The notes: generated by a model not told the origin, from the sequence alone. Shown: positions 23,259 through 34,470, numbered from the stretch's first letter. The stretch: 64,000 bases of DNA from Harmothoe impar (GCA_947462335.1 OX381704.1:29287955-29351954); one strand, 5' to 3'. Translations and numbers: made by a program.

Positions 23259-23391
23259 GGCGGCAGAGGGGCCAAAAAGACAATCACGTAGTAGTAGGTC
23301 TACTTGGATCTTGAGTAGCCGCCTTTGTGGTTATAATTACCTAGACTAGTTGGCTCTGCCAGCCTGGTCAAGTGAAAATTGGTAAGGAGAC
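23259..23391 (+). repeat. 133-bp direct repeat, copy 1
   Basis: Matches 25354-25484 in the same orientation. Its ends (GGCGGCAGAG and TTGGCTCTGCCAGCC) are themselves nearly inverted, so it may be a small TIR element. Internal word GTAGTAGGTCTACTTG is shared by both copies. Confidence 0.75.
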
Positions 23392-24597
23392 TATGAACTA
23401 AGCTAAGCTCGGATTTTAAAAATGGTCTATAAAAGTATAATAAAACTATAGCACCCTCTTAGATTTGATGATAAGACGCTGCCTACTAGGTATACGCATT
23501 TGTACAAGGGTATCATTGTGTATAAAACGCTCTTTTGGTACATCATCCCAACTCTACACGAGCACCATTTTCAACGACAGATAATGCTGTAGTTAGGGTG
23601 GCCGGAGGGTCGGCGTGAGGGCCCAGTGTGTATCTGATCCTATGTTAAATGACCCTTTTATGATATGCCATCATTTTCGATTCAAAGCAGATAGACACTT
23701 CTAGTAATTTGTTATCAACAGATCCTGAATGGGTCCATCCTATACAGGCTGGATAATGCATTATAAACTGTATTACATAATGTAATTCAGGGGCAATGTT
23801 GACAGACCTGAGGTTTTGAGTCTCCTTTAAGCTCATAACTGGGAAATCTCTTTAACCTGACCTTTGGGAGAATTTGCACTGGCTGATGGCAAATCCATGT
23901 ATCAACGAGATTCCTTTTCTGTTTGAAGCATCTTGAATGCAGCTATCCCATGGAGGGTCCTTTAACTACTTAGGATATTGTTATCTTTTTTGAGATAAGC
24001 CACCTAAATTGCGCATTTTCAGGGCTCATTTTTTTTTTATAGAAATCTTTAATTGGTAGTTTACGGTAAATTACTGAATATAGAGATAAATCAAGTTAAA
24101 ATAATGCATTTTTGAATGGAAATGATACAATCTACCGCCAGCCAGCGTCAGAGCATCTGCTGGGGGTCATATGAGGACCTCAGACCCCAATCTCAAGTAT
24201 TAAAATCATATAAATAACACTAGAGGACACCTTCTGTCATACAGTTAGATAGAGAAATCTTAGTTCTCCCAATAGCCACTATAGCATGGCAGGGCTATAA
24301 GTAAGCCATGGGTATGGCATGTCTTCTCTATACAGATCTTCAGATCTGTCAGAAAGGTTTGAGGAGTGAGGTATATGTAATCAGCTACAGTTAGTTACCT
24401 AGTTACTCTATCAATATAACAGTGTTAATTTGTTAAATGCGAATATTGAGACATTCTAGACATACATAATACATGTGTGTCTAGTTTATTTTCAAAAATG
24501 CTCCGGCCACCCTACTGTAGTGAATTTCCCATCTCAAGGCGAGCCCCGCGCTGGGTGGTGCTTATGTCTCGTAAGAGCTCCATCTCATAAGTATTAG

Positions 24598-24927
24598 TTA
24601 CCATCACCTCACACCCGTTTAACAACAGATTCAGGGTCTAATTATGGAGACCCTGGAGTAGGATTAACAATATATCCCAATGTCTGTGGTGGACATTTAC
24701 GACATGCAGCCTGCCTCCTGGAGGTGATAGATCTGACCACAGGTCCGCAATATGGAGCTCCCCCTCTGAGAGTATCAAGGTTTGCGTATAGTCTCCTGCA
24801 GTTTAATCTGTTATCTCCTACTTTGTCGACCTCGCCAAAATCCTGGGAGATTCACTTTAAACCTAAGTCCTACCCTTTTTTATTCTTTGTTTATTGTGTG
24901 GCCCCTAAAGAGGGGCCGCGGTGTTGA
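24598..24927 (+). pseudogene. Decayed frame with Cys/His and IDLT motifs
   Basis: An open run of 109 codons without a useful start codon, inside the large TIR element. It contains VCGGHLRHAAC (from 24682), which resembles the C-G-x-x-G-x-H-x-x-C part of PHF7/G2E3-type PHD fingers with the first cysteine lost. About ten codons later comes VIDLTTG (24724-24744), a motif of the V-I-D-L-T type known for SUMO interaction. The two-exon fragment at 60633-60997 pairs a similar finger with TIDLTTG. After about 24780 the frame reads like noise. I infer a broken cargo or element gene; confidence is low. Confidence 0.3.
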
Positions 24928-25353
24928 TTAATTACACCACATGTTAAGCAGCATGAGATCAAACCTCCCTCAAAAGCGTCAAGGCTCAAAGTCCTGTTGG
25001 ACGGGAACCCTGTGTTGCTTTCGAGGACGAATGGTTGAGTGATCCTACCGATCCGTCAGAGGTTCTGACTTTATATAGCTTTTATATCGCTTTAGATATG
25101 GTGTAGTATTTTCAATCTCACTATAGTTTAGTTGATATTTCAAAGAATCTGCCTCATTCTATCAGAAATACACAACGTTGACATGTTTCTTATATTCAAT
25201 ATATTAGAAGTGTGCTTTGTTGCTTATTATAGGTCATTATGCGTTTAAAATGTTCGCGAGTATCGTGGAAATGTACAAAAACCCTATTGTGGCGTCATCT
25301 GACGAAAAGAGCGGAGAACTATACTAGAGCATGTAATCGCCAGACCAGCAGGC

Positions 25354-25484
25354 GGCGGCAGAGTGGTCAAAAGACAATCTCGTAGTAGTAGGTCTACTTG
25401 CATGTTGAGTAGCCGCCCTTGTGGTTGTAATTACCTAGCCTAGTTGACCCTGCCGGCCTGGTCAAGTGAAATTAGTAAGGAGAC
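25354..25484 (+). repeat. 133-bp direct repeat, copy 2
   Basis: Partner of 23259-23391, better matching at its ends (GGCGGCAGAGTGGTCAA and TTGACCCTGCCGGCC, nearly inverted). Confidence 0.75.
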
Positions 25485-26594
25485 CACCCATTAACGTGCT
25501 CCACAGTCTTTAGACACTTAAGACTATAGTCAAGACTGGAGAATTTGGCGAGACGCCCCTCTGGGAGGTCATAATCCTCAATGTTAGGTGTTAGCTCATT
25601 AACATCAGATACCATATTAACAACCCATTTAAATGTTCATTTTAATAGCAACTCACCCTATTCTGACAAAATCCTATTAGCAGGTAACCTCTGTATAAAC
25701 CATACTGCAAACATCTGCTACTTCCAGCGTCTGCCTCGTGACTGATAGTGTACAACAAGACGAAGTGGGCAGAGATTAGAAAAAATGAGGCTCTTTATAT
25801 AGCCGAGAGAGCAGCTAATCTGGATGTTCTAAGCTTGTTTTCACCTAGAGCCCCACCCTCTTCCAGAGAGAATCAAATCGCTTTTCACCTGAACCCTTCC
25901 ACCCCTAATCCATCAGCATGAAAAGAGAGATAACGAGTGTAACGTGCGCTGCATGTATATGGGATTATAGCTGGTGAAGAGATAAAGCCGAGTCACCTGT
26001 GTATACAAAGACTACAGGGGGTGATTAACGCCAGGTGTGACGCGCCAGCCCGTGAACGGATTATCTTTTAAGCTGACGCTTAAATTCAACTAGCCAGCCG
26101 CCGTCCACACCACTCACTGCGGCAAGAGGAGGTGCTTTTGTTTTACACTTGAGTCGCTTACCACACGGTCTCTACCTCACAGACAGACACGCGCCCCCTG
26201 TAGCTTTTTTTTGTTTTTTTTGTATACACACGCTAATCTCATAACCCCCTTATCCGTTATACAGGTAACGGGTATTCTCTTTTAAAATAGCTGCCAGTCA
26301 GCTTAGCTCTAGAAGCAAGAAGGTGTGTATAGGTGCCTTATAAGTCGGCAGGGGGTAAATACTAGTGAAAAAGGAAGGCAGGTGTGCAGGTAGCTTTTCT
26401 AACAGACACGTGTGTGCACTAAGCTGCTTAAGTCTAAACCCTCCCGCAGTAGTCAGGCGGCATGTGAAAACTTACTTAACAGATCTCTTACATTGAGTAG
26501 AGTCTCTGTGCTGAGAGAGTCTTTTCAGCCATTTTAAGAGGATTATCTAGGACAGGGTACATAAGGAGTGAAACGCCGAATAGCGGCTACTCAG

Positions 26595-26779
26595 TCTCGT
26601 GCAGCACAAGCAGCAGCATCTGGCAGCGGCTTCAGCAGCAGCTGCACGTGCAGCACAAGCAGCTGGCAGCGGCTTCAGCAGCAGCTGCACGTGCAGCACA
26701 AGCAGCTGGCAGCGGCTTCAGCAGCAGCTGCACGAGCAGCACAAGCAGTAACATCTGTCAACAGCATCCGTGACATCGT

Positions 26780-26814
<35 letters not shown>

Positions 26815-26928
26815 TCTGTCAACAGCAGCCCTCATGACATCGTCAGCAGCACAAGCAGCCAGCAGCTGCTGCAGCTGCTTCAGCAGCTGCTGCACGAGCA
26901 GTAGCACAAGCAGCATCCGTGACATCGT

Positions 26929-26961
<33 letters not shown>

Positions 26962-27080
26962 CTGTCAACAGTATCCATGACATCGTCAGCAGCACAAGCA
27001 GCCAGCAGCTGCTGCAGCTGCTGCATGAGCAGCACAAGCAGCACAAGCAGCAGCACCGACAGCAGCAGCAGCAGCGGCAG
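26595..27080. repeat. CAG/CTG-rich compound repeat
   Basis: Starts with about three units of a 45-bp repeat (CAGCTGGCAGCGGCTTCAGC...), then pure CAG runs at about 26780 and 26930, alternating with GACATCG and CATCTGTCAACAG words. Much of it can fold on itself because CAGCTG and GCAGC/GCTGC words face each other. The Ala-, Ser- and Gln-rich translations in several frames are by-products of the repeat. Confidence 0.92.
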
Positions 27081-27081
27081 T

Positions 27082-27230
27082 GTGGACCACTAAATTCGAG
27101 ATGAAGCCTAGTGACATTTGACATGAAGCTTGAAAAACATAGTGACAGGTGACATGAACAATTCTTAAAATCGACATGAGATATGAGCATAATTAAGCGA
27201 CATCGACATGCACCATGGCTATTTTTTAAG
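27082..27230 (-). repeat. GACATG/CATGTC dispersed repeat, copy 2
   Basis: Inverted relative to copy 1, beginning GTGTGGACCACTAAATTCGA directly after the CAG block and breaking off around 27230. Confidence 0.75.
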
Positions 27231-27353
27231 ACAAACATCATATGTCATAGCCTCCTCATCCAAACCTCCACTAGTAGTGCTCTATAAGCGCAAGCTTTGC
27301 CTTAAGAGAGCTGTAGCTGTGAACCCTCTCCTCCCCCCGTGCACACAGGTGAA

Positions 27354-27708
27354 TTATCAGAGTCAGCCAATGGTGCCAATACCACTCTCATACAAGGGTC
27401 AGGCGCTGCTGGACTATAATAGATGAGTCAAGGACTGTTCTACTGAGGGTCAAGCAGGCTAAGTCGGACATTCAATGACAGGCAGGTCTTTAGCAAACTT
27501 GCTTGAAAGTCTGGACAGCATTGACAAACTGGGGCATAAGGATCTCGCATGGTCAGACTTTTCAAGCAAGTTTGCTAAAGTCACGTTATTGAATGTCCGA
27601 CCTAGCCTGACCCTCAGTAGAACGGTCCTTGACCCATCTATTATAGTCCAGCAGTGCCCGACCCTTGTCTGAGAGCGGTTTAGGTGCCATTGGGTGTCTC
27701 TGATATTT
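27354..27708. repeat. 355-bp fold-back hairpin
   Basis: Two arms of about 160 bp, roughly 90 percent complementary by eye, separated by about 35-40 bp. Matching words include GTCGGACATTCAAT, TTTAGCAAACTTGCTTGAAA and GGACTATAATAGATG on the left with complements on the right. It lies 64 bp inside the right TIR. It could be a fold-back element or a hairpin RNA source; the small frames over it are artefacts. Confidence 0.82.
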
Positions 27709-27772
27709 GCCTCTGTGTAAGATGAGAAAAGGAGCTGTTGAAAGACTATATTTCAAGCTAGAAAACTGTAAT

Positions 27773-28476
27773 TGTATAGGAGAGAGACCTTGCTTATTTC
27801 TTATAAAGTTGTAAGATAGTCACATCATGATGCACATCATCATAAACGCAATCATGATACATTTCATTGTAAGTAGACGAACCAGTAGACTCGCCTCTCT
27901 GCCCTCTAAAAGAGAGAGCAGAGAAGCGAGTCTCACTCTTAAAAAACCCTTCCCCTCCCCCCCTCCCCCCCTCCCCCCCCATGCATCTTAAAGAGTGCCC
28001 CCCAGAGTGCCCCTCCCCCCCCTCCCTCCTAGAAAAAAAGAGCCGCATTTTTAAATTATTTTTTAGCAAGCTTTCAGCTTGCTTTTTTTCTTTTTTAAAA
28101 TTTATTTATCCATAAAAATCTCAAGTGACTTATTTTGAAATTCGCGCCAACCTAGTAGTCACGTGACCCCCTTAAGTAGGTCACTTCCAGTCACGTGACC
28201 TATTTGAATTTCCCGCCAACATGGTGGTCATGTGACCCTCTTAAGTAGGTCACTTCCGGTCACGTGACCTATTTGAATTTCCCGCCCAAAGGTCACGTGA
28301 CCGGAAGTAGGTCACTTCCGGTCACGTGACCTATTTGAATTTCCCGCCAAAAGGGAGGCCTCTCATTGGCTGCTTTTGAATTTCCCGCCAAAAGGGAGGC
28401 CTCTGATTGGCTGCAGGTCGATTGAGTAATAAACAGTACTTAACTATAGTCCCGTTCCGATACATACTATACTACT
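27773..28476 (-). repeat. Right 704-bp terminal inverted repeat
   Basis: Inverted partner of 18904-19607, same length. Ends in CATACTATACTACT before the GGAGTC duplication. Confidence 0.93.
28155..28410. promoter_or_regulatory. Promoter-like tandem array in the right TIR
   Basis: Mirror image of the left array: TTTCCCGCC, CACGTG, CTTCCGGT and ATTGGCTG words. At least one CACGTG differs (ATGTGA near 28229), showing slight divergence. Confidence 0.58.
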
Positions 28477-28482
28477 GGAGTC

Positions 28483-29158
28483 GTTGTCTTGAGTAAATCG
28501 ATAAGTCAGCTGTGAACATTTGTATACCTATAAATAACCTTTATTGTGTCCCAGCCCTTATAGTTGTTTCAAAAATGAAATGAATCTCTAGCAATGTGGC
28601 GTGGTATTTTCCTTATTTTAAGCCTCAATTTGACATATTTCTTCTGGTCTTCAACCAACACTGCCCTAAACAAGACTCGCTTTCAGGGACTTGACCTTAG
28701 ATGTTCAGCAAATAGGGCCGACCTTTCAATGCCGACGAGCTTTGGTATTTCTAGAGTTGCAGTGAACAGTTAGGGGTCCTATACGTGCCTTTGGTATGGT
28801 CCTTGAAAGTTACATGTAGGCCCTATGCCCTGCAGATCCATTTCTGAGTAGCCTACATCTGCAATCTCCCAGACAGAATGTAGCATAAGACTGATTATAA
28901 AAGTATAGTTTAGAAACACGTAGGGTCTTTGCTATATTAATAAGAGTGTATGCATGGTACAACAGGACACAACATTTTGAATTTATTTTTGGTTTAACCA
29001 TCTTCAATCTTGATACGTATAGTGAAGAGGCCAGCCTGTTTTTTCGCCGGCTGTAGACATTCATTTGTCTGGCTTTTCTGGATAAACTGTGTTGCAAAGT
29101 ATAAAAAACGCTTCATTTTATAATGTGGAAGACATGTTAATACCAATGAATAGCATAC
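28483..29158. other. No gene seen
   Basis: Spacer downstream of the large element. A 95-codon minus frame (28810-29097) has no recognisable features. Confidence 0.4.
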
Positions 29159-29452
29159 ATGCTTTGGTTACAAGGAGGCCAACTCAGAAGCAAATGTTTT
29201 TACAAACCAATTCTGAGAGGCTGGTATCACGAGGTGTGTGACACTTTGTTTGACACGAAACCCATGTCACTACCCGGAGATGACAATGACCGATCAGCCC
29301 ATTTGACCACATTGACAGAGCAATGCATCATCTCTGACAACCCATACTCTTTTCTCTGGCCAACATGTTCTCTTTCCATTCCATTTCATTTTGTGATTAA
29401 GACGTCGGTCTTGTCTCTACTATTGGGATTTGTCAATCATGCATATGTGTAA
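29159..29452 (+). CDS. 97-codon open frame, unknown
   Basis: An ATG-started frame of 97 codons with mixed composition, an Asp-rich segment in the middle and a hydrophobic C-terminal third (possible membrane segment at about residues 75-93). No family is recognised. It stands alone between mobile elements, so it may be a coding remnant or chance. Confidence 0.2.
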   Translation: MLWLQGGQLRSKCFYKPILRGWYHEVCDTLFDTKPMSLPGDDNDRSAHLTTLTEQCIISDNPYSFLWPTCSLSIPFHFVIKTSVLSLLLGFVNHAYV

Positions 29453-29654
29453 ATACCCGAAAGAGATGGACGATGAATATATCGGGAATTAATGCCCCTT
29501 CCCCCTCTATGAACTAAAGTATAGTATAAAGCGTGCGCGGACTTTTTCGCTTAAAAGGGATGAAATTTTTTTTAGTCGCCGCCTTCTAGAGGGGTCGAAA
29601 ATAGCCGCCGCCCCCACCCATCTGTTGATAAATAAGGACCACTCCTTAATATAG

Positions 29655-30268
29655 CACTGAAAACCCAGAGCAAGGAGCCTAGTCGTTATGACAACCTAGG
29701 TAGTCATAATGAATAATGGCAGATGGAGTGGAGAATGGTGTATGAATATAGTCTCTAATTAGTTCACTTCTTAATGAGAGACATCCTTTTCACATATTTG
29801 GTGTAGTCTTGATTGAACTAAGTAGCATTACTTGTTATAAATAAGTTGCCAATGGGTGAGAATGATGGCCCCAGAGGTATAGAGACCACTCTGCTCCCTG
29901 TCACCAGTATATATCTCAAGACAGATATAGTTATGCAAAATGTTAAAACCAGGTGGCAGTAGTGTGCCATAAGTAGCAAGTGAGGAATAGAATTATGTAC
30001 CATAGGGTAGTCATTGGGACAACCTAGGACTTGAGAGTTGTCACTACTGATGACTTTAGGTCTTCAAATGGACAATACCTAAATTGACAACCTTAAGGTA
30101 GTCATTCTGACTACCTAAATATTGTGACTACCTAAGGTCGTCATTATGACAACTTTGGTCTGAATGGCTCAGATGGGTAGTCACAATGACGACATAAGGT
30201 GGTCACTTTGACTACCTAAAGTTGTCAGTTTTGGTATTGTCAAAATGACGACCCTGAGGTTTTCAGTG
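29655..30268 (+). mobile_element. 614-bp MITE with CACTGAAAACC termini
   Basis: Starts CACTGAAAACC and ends with its complement GGTTTTCAGTG. Both sides, especially the right, carry many short subterminal repeats of the type GACTACCTAAGGTCGTCA, alternating in orientation. No transposase. A truncated inverted copy lies at 17925-18441 and diverged relatives at 33214-33475 and 62895-63063. No clear target duplication is visible, so the superfamily is open. Confidence 0.8.
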
Positions 30269-32523
30269 AGGGTATGGTTCTTAGAGAGAGGTCAATGGTA
30301 ACACGAGGGCCTTTTCACTGAATATATGGTGAACTAACCCCGTCCTCCGCCCAAATCTCTCTGCCCCAACCACTTTGTCATAGATGATGACCACCTCCAA
30401 AGGAAACCTACTGGCAAACACTCACATGTAGCCCCATATCTGGAATGTTAATTTCAGCAATACTATAAAACAGTGACAATGATATACACAGAATAATTTA
30501 TATAACTATGTACTCTCTCTATTTTGGACATCTTGCTCGACTGTTCAACTTTTGGATTTGCTTAAAAGCGCCCCATGTTGTGATTAGAACCAAATAAAAT
30601 ACTCAAAACTCAAACTCAAGAGTAATATATGTCACTGTTCCCGCGTGCAGATGGATGACTGTGCACTCAGCCCCATCCACAAGGTGTTCACATCATGACA
30701 CATGCAGACCCAGCCCAACCCAGCAGAGCAACACATCCCCGGGGGCCACTCACTCAGATTTGCTTACTATGTGTGAACACGATTCTAAGGGAAAGGGTAT
30801 ATGTTTTTGGGCTCCAGGCACGAACCCGCGCAGGCACTTGAAGGGTATTTTTTTGGGAAGATTTTGGAGGAAAAGGGCTACATTTTGAGGTCTCATGACT
30901 TGAACAACTTGCAGGTGACCCTTTTTCCATTTTGTTCTCAACATTAGAGACATCTTATACACTATATTGTAAGGCAAGAAATAGTAGGGTAATTTTGTTA
31001 GGCTTTTTCATTGGTCACCCTTGATACGGATTTGCTTTGAACTAAATTTGCCGTGAAAATGGTGTTCTTTTGTTATTTTGCCTCCCGTGATAAGGGTACT
31101 AAATTTGGGGCGATGTCTACACATAGTTATTATAGAAAAGATAGGGAGTGGCCCCCGGGAACACATGAGAGGGGAGTCACATTGAACGTGCCTATAGAAG
31201 GAAAATAAAAGGCGAATCGCCCATAGAAAGGTATAGGAGCCAAATGTGCCGTGTTCTGAATGGATGTTATAACACATTGGGAGGCATTGGTGTGTGTTCC
31301 ATTGTGTTCCATATAGGGCTCCCAGACAAAGGTTTATGGCATAAGGTCATTGGCACAAAGAACGGGGGGATTGTAGGGACTTGGGGCGTAATGGATCACT
31401 GGGCACCTAGATCACTTTCCCCAATATTCTCACCGATTTACGGGACGTGTCCGCTCACATGGCAATTGATTGAACGAAAGGGTTACCAATCTTCGATGGT
31501 GGCCACTCTTCTCTCCTGAAAGACCGATTCCTATGGCAAGCGATATGTTCACTCTCGAAAATCAAGAATCTAAATTGAAAATCTGGTTGTTTGAAAGAAC
31601 TCCAATATTGTCCTGACCTGGTTATGAAGTTTAACACTTCATTTTCAAGTGATAATCAAGTCTTTATGAGTCGTTGTCAGTAACTACATTTTGGTATAAA
31701 TCTGGGCTCGAGATGGGCATTTCAAACCTGGGCTGACCCATCTAGTCTCCCACCTATAGCCCTGGACAAAGAGGAACATAACCCAGATATGGGCAAATGC
31801 CCATTGCAAGTAAAACACATATAGGCCCATAAGCAATGTTGACTGGGTACACATGATATTGTATTCAATGCACAGCTGATGCCAATTAACTAAATATTGA
31901 GGGTGGTCAATTGGCTTGCCATAATGTTGTTGCCTAAGGAAACAGGCGGACAGAGTATTTGGATGCCTTATTGTATATAATGCGAATGAATAAAGTAAGC
32001 GTCAGCCTGACCCTCACTCTGTTGCCAATACTATATGACTCTTTGTAGGGTCAACAAGAGTCAAGCAGTGCTGTAGCCTACTCTGCTTCCAGAATATGCA
32101 TGGCAATGTCCAGAGTCACGTTTGGACTTTGTATTAAGCCTCCAATAGTTCAGCATTGCAAGACTTTATATATGCAACCTAATACATGTACATTGAAAAA
32201 AATCTCTGCAAAGCTAGTTCGACTTTTTATGATGAGGTACGAGTAAAAAGATACTGTGAGATTTCATTGATGTCAATACATCGTTACAAGGTGCGAGCTC
32301 GGGCAGCTTACAGCAAGGGGTTCGTGTGAAGCTAAGGGAAATAGAACATTCATCTCCAAGACACGTGTTCCAAATCGCCTTGATTTCGATCACACAAAAA
32401 ATAAATCAAAGAGTTCCTTTGGCCCTTTGCGTTGGCATTCTTGAGAATCAATCCCGGTCCCCACCCAACGACCCCACCAGCAGAGCCAGGTCTGTGGAGG
32501 CGTTTGGTAAGGAGTACGTCTCC
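30269..32523. other. No supported gene; one weak open frame
   Basis: A 91-codon + frame at 31244-31519 (start codon GTG) has Gly- and Trp-rich composition but no motif I recognise. Palindromic words around 31700-31860 (GGGCAAATGCCC) suggest an old repeat. Nothing else is supported. Confidence 0.4.
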
Positions 32524-32774
32524 CCCAGTGGGCACAAATTTCATTTCAACGTTGAATCAGCGTTGCATCAACATTGAATCAACATTGACAATTTATCAAT
32601 GTTGATGACTCACCAGTACTGCATTCACACCCTCAGAAAAGTGAGCGTCATTGTCGCCAAAAGCACTCTCACCTGAAAGCCAGGCAGTGCCTGCAGACTT
32701 TCAGGTGAGGGTGCTTTTGGCGACAGTGACGCTCACTTTTCTGAGGGTGCACGCATGATGTCGAGCCTACTGGG
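32524..32774. mobile_element. Small MITE with CCCAGTGGGC/CCCAGTAGGC ends
   Basis: The left end is CCCAGTGGGC; the right end read inward is CCCAGTAGGC. Next to the left end are AACGTTGAATCA and ATCAACATTG words typical of palindromic subterminal repeats. The right half is the long hairpin listed separately. No clear target duplication. Confidence 0.5.
32628..32749. repeat. Hairpin with 52-bp stem
   Basis: Arms 32628-32679 and 32698-32749 are complementary over 52 bp. The two differences (T opposite G) would be G-U pairs in one of the two possible RNAs, so that transcript folds perfectly. The 18-nt loop itself contains GGCAGTGCC. The length suits a pre-miRNA or hairpin-siRNA precursor as well as a fold-back transposon. 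Confidence 0.88.
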
Positions 32775-33213
32775 TTGATAGAGGTATATACATTCCAGGG
32801 GGCTAATTCATGAAATAAAAGGAGTAAGAATTGTAATTTACACCAAAAACAGAGGCTGAAAGGAGCAAACCACAACATGGTCCTCAATTATTTTCCTTTC
32901 TGATTTCCTATTGAAATTCACAACGTTTTTGAGAATGATTTTACATTACTCTAATGGAGGTAGAATAAGAACATACTTATGAACAGAATGGGCTGGGAGT
33001 GTCAGTTGATTAGCCCAAGTGGTGTCTATCAGACCCTGCATACTAGTAGATATGTTTGGTGAACACTCCCAAAAAATAAATATGGCAATTTTTACTCCTC
33101 TAGATGATCTGCAGAATCCCCATATAACCCTAAAACCATATGAATTAGCCACCAGAATGGTCGGCATGATGCAGCACTGTCGAGTTACACAGATAATCTT
33201 TAGACTCCAGAAT

Positions 33214-33475
33214 GTAGTCAATAGTGATGAACCTAGTTAGTCATGCTTTTGGCTTCCTATACGACCAACCATGGTTAGTTAATCAGGTATAGTCAGTAGT
33301 TACCAACCCACCGTAGTCATTCCATTCCTGAGTATAAACCTAAGCCTTTCAGGGCAATGCCTTAATTTTGCCACAGTCATTTTTGAATATCAGTTCGTCA
33401 TTCTGACCAATATCCCTATGACTAACCTGGGATAGCCACTACAGACTGAGGCCTGGAGCATTTGGACTATTAGTG
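33214..33475 (+). repeat. Dispersed repeat related to 62895-63063
   Basis: Shares GTCAATAG, CTAGTTAGTC, CCTATACGACCAACC, GGTATAGTCAGTAGT and GTCATTCCATTCCT with the other copy. The GTAGTC-type words and the TTTTCAGTG end of the other copy link it to the CACTGAAAACC MITE family. Confidence 0.7.
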
Positions 33476-33874
33476 TACTCGCCAGAATTGCCAAGTTCCC
33501 TATATCTACAAATGGACCTTCTGAAGTGAGTCTAGAACCATAGGTTATGTGAGATAATTGGTTAATAATCTTACACATCTGCTTGTCTGATATCAGTTCA
33601 TAATTGCCTCAATAATGTACAACTTAACTGGTTATTAATCACTGAGTTTACGGTACACACTTGTGTGTGTTGGGGATTTACTCTGGCCTGGTCCTGGGCC
33701 AAGAACGTAGGGTATTGTTACCCAGCATGGTGCCTTGGGATCATGGGCCTACTCGTAATGCCGTACATAGTTCCACGTCGCAATTCCCCTTGCCAACGCC
33801 TGCTCACACGTTGTCTATTAACCAATGACCGAAGGCCACATTGCACCACCCGGTCACTCCATCGAGACGGGGCA

Positions 33875-33881
33875 TATAAAA
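33875..33881 (+). promoter_or_regulatory. LTR TATA box
   Basis: TATAAAA in the middle of LTR1, within GGGGCATATAAAACAGG, the expected Pol II promoter position. Present in all four LTRs (next at 40586, 47300 and 54016). Confidence 0.75.
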
Positions 33882-34198
33882 CAGGCCGTGCCTGCTAACA
33901 GAAGGAGAGACGGGGAGGCGACACCACGGAGCGAGACGGACACCAGGAGCCGTACAAAGGGAGAGCTGGGCAGTGAGGGCCTGGCAGGACGACATGTGGC
34001 TGGAGCAGCGGCAGGTGGACATGTGACTGGGGCAGGAGACATGTGGCTGAAGGTGCAGGGTCAGCCCTATGGGTGAACCACCTTAACATTACACACAGGT
34101 TTGGATTTAAGGCTCAGTGTCACTATTTGTATATATTCACATATATATATCTACATGTAACCACCATACCTATTTGTCTCTAAACTGGAGACTTGTAT

Positions 34199-34204
34199 AA
34201 TAAA
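34199..34204 (+). terminator. LTR poly(A) signal
   Basis: AATAAA 320 bp downstream of the TATA box in the same LTR, which would define the end of R in the 3' LTR. Repeated in each LTR. Confidence 0.65.
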
Positions 34205-34470
34205 ACAGTACCTCTCAGCAAGTGAGTTTGATTGACCTTGAAGTGAGACTTATACATTGAAGCCTCGAATGGCAATATATTCATAGTGACCATAAACCCT
34301 AGCACGCATATTTACAACTGACTCAATGCCTCGAATGGCACTGCTAGAATCTAACTGGACTCTATTAACCATTTATCAATAGGCTCATAGACAAATCAAG
34401 GTCACATACATTACTGTGCAGGAACATATTCACTTACACACCTCACACAAGAGAAGCTTATATTTTCACA

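Larger units (their letters stand above)
18904..28476. mobile_element. 9.6-kb TIR element with 6-bp target duplication
   Basis: The left 704 bp (18904-19607) and right 704 bp (27773-28476) are inverted copies with only a few differences. GGAGTC flanks both ends (18898-18903 and 28477-28482), so both the exact ends and the 6-bp target duplication are defined. The element begins AGTAGTAT. Long TIRs, a 6-bp duplication and a 5'-AG end are hallmarks, from memory, of Polinton/Maverick elements. However, no protein-primed polymerase, retroviral-type integrase, ATPase, protease or capsid gene is visible in any frame. I therefore call it a non-autonomous or gutted Polinton-like element, or a different family with the same duplication length. 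The interior holds tRNA-like fragments, hairpins, a CAG-rich block and one decayed coding frame. TIR similarity indicates recent mobility. Confidence 0.85.
33548..34470 (+). repeat. LTR1
   Basis: 923 bp, TG...CA. It differs from the other LTRs at a few bases only, for example GATATCAG near 33590 where the others have GATACCAG. It contains the TATA box and poly(A) signal listed separately. Confidence 0.95.

Noticed and set aside
26568..27241. Ser-, Ala-, Gln- and Cys-rich proteins over the CAG block
   Set aside because: All are translations of the trinucleotide repeat in different frames, with no non-repeat domain.
17925..30171. The two CACTGAAAACC copies (17925-18441 and 29655-30171) as outer inverted repeats of one giant 12-kb element
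   Set aside because: The left copy is truncated, distances to the inner element differ (about 460 and 1180 bp), and the inner element has its own target duplication. Independent insertions in opposite orientation explain it.
33665..34089. Several 60-83-codon frames inside the LTRs on both strands
   Set aside because: They overlap each other, recur only because the LTR recurs, and lie over the promoter and leader region with no recognisable domain.
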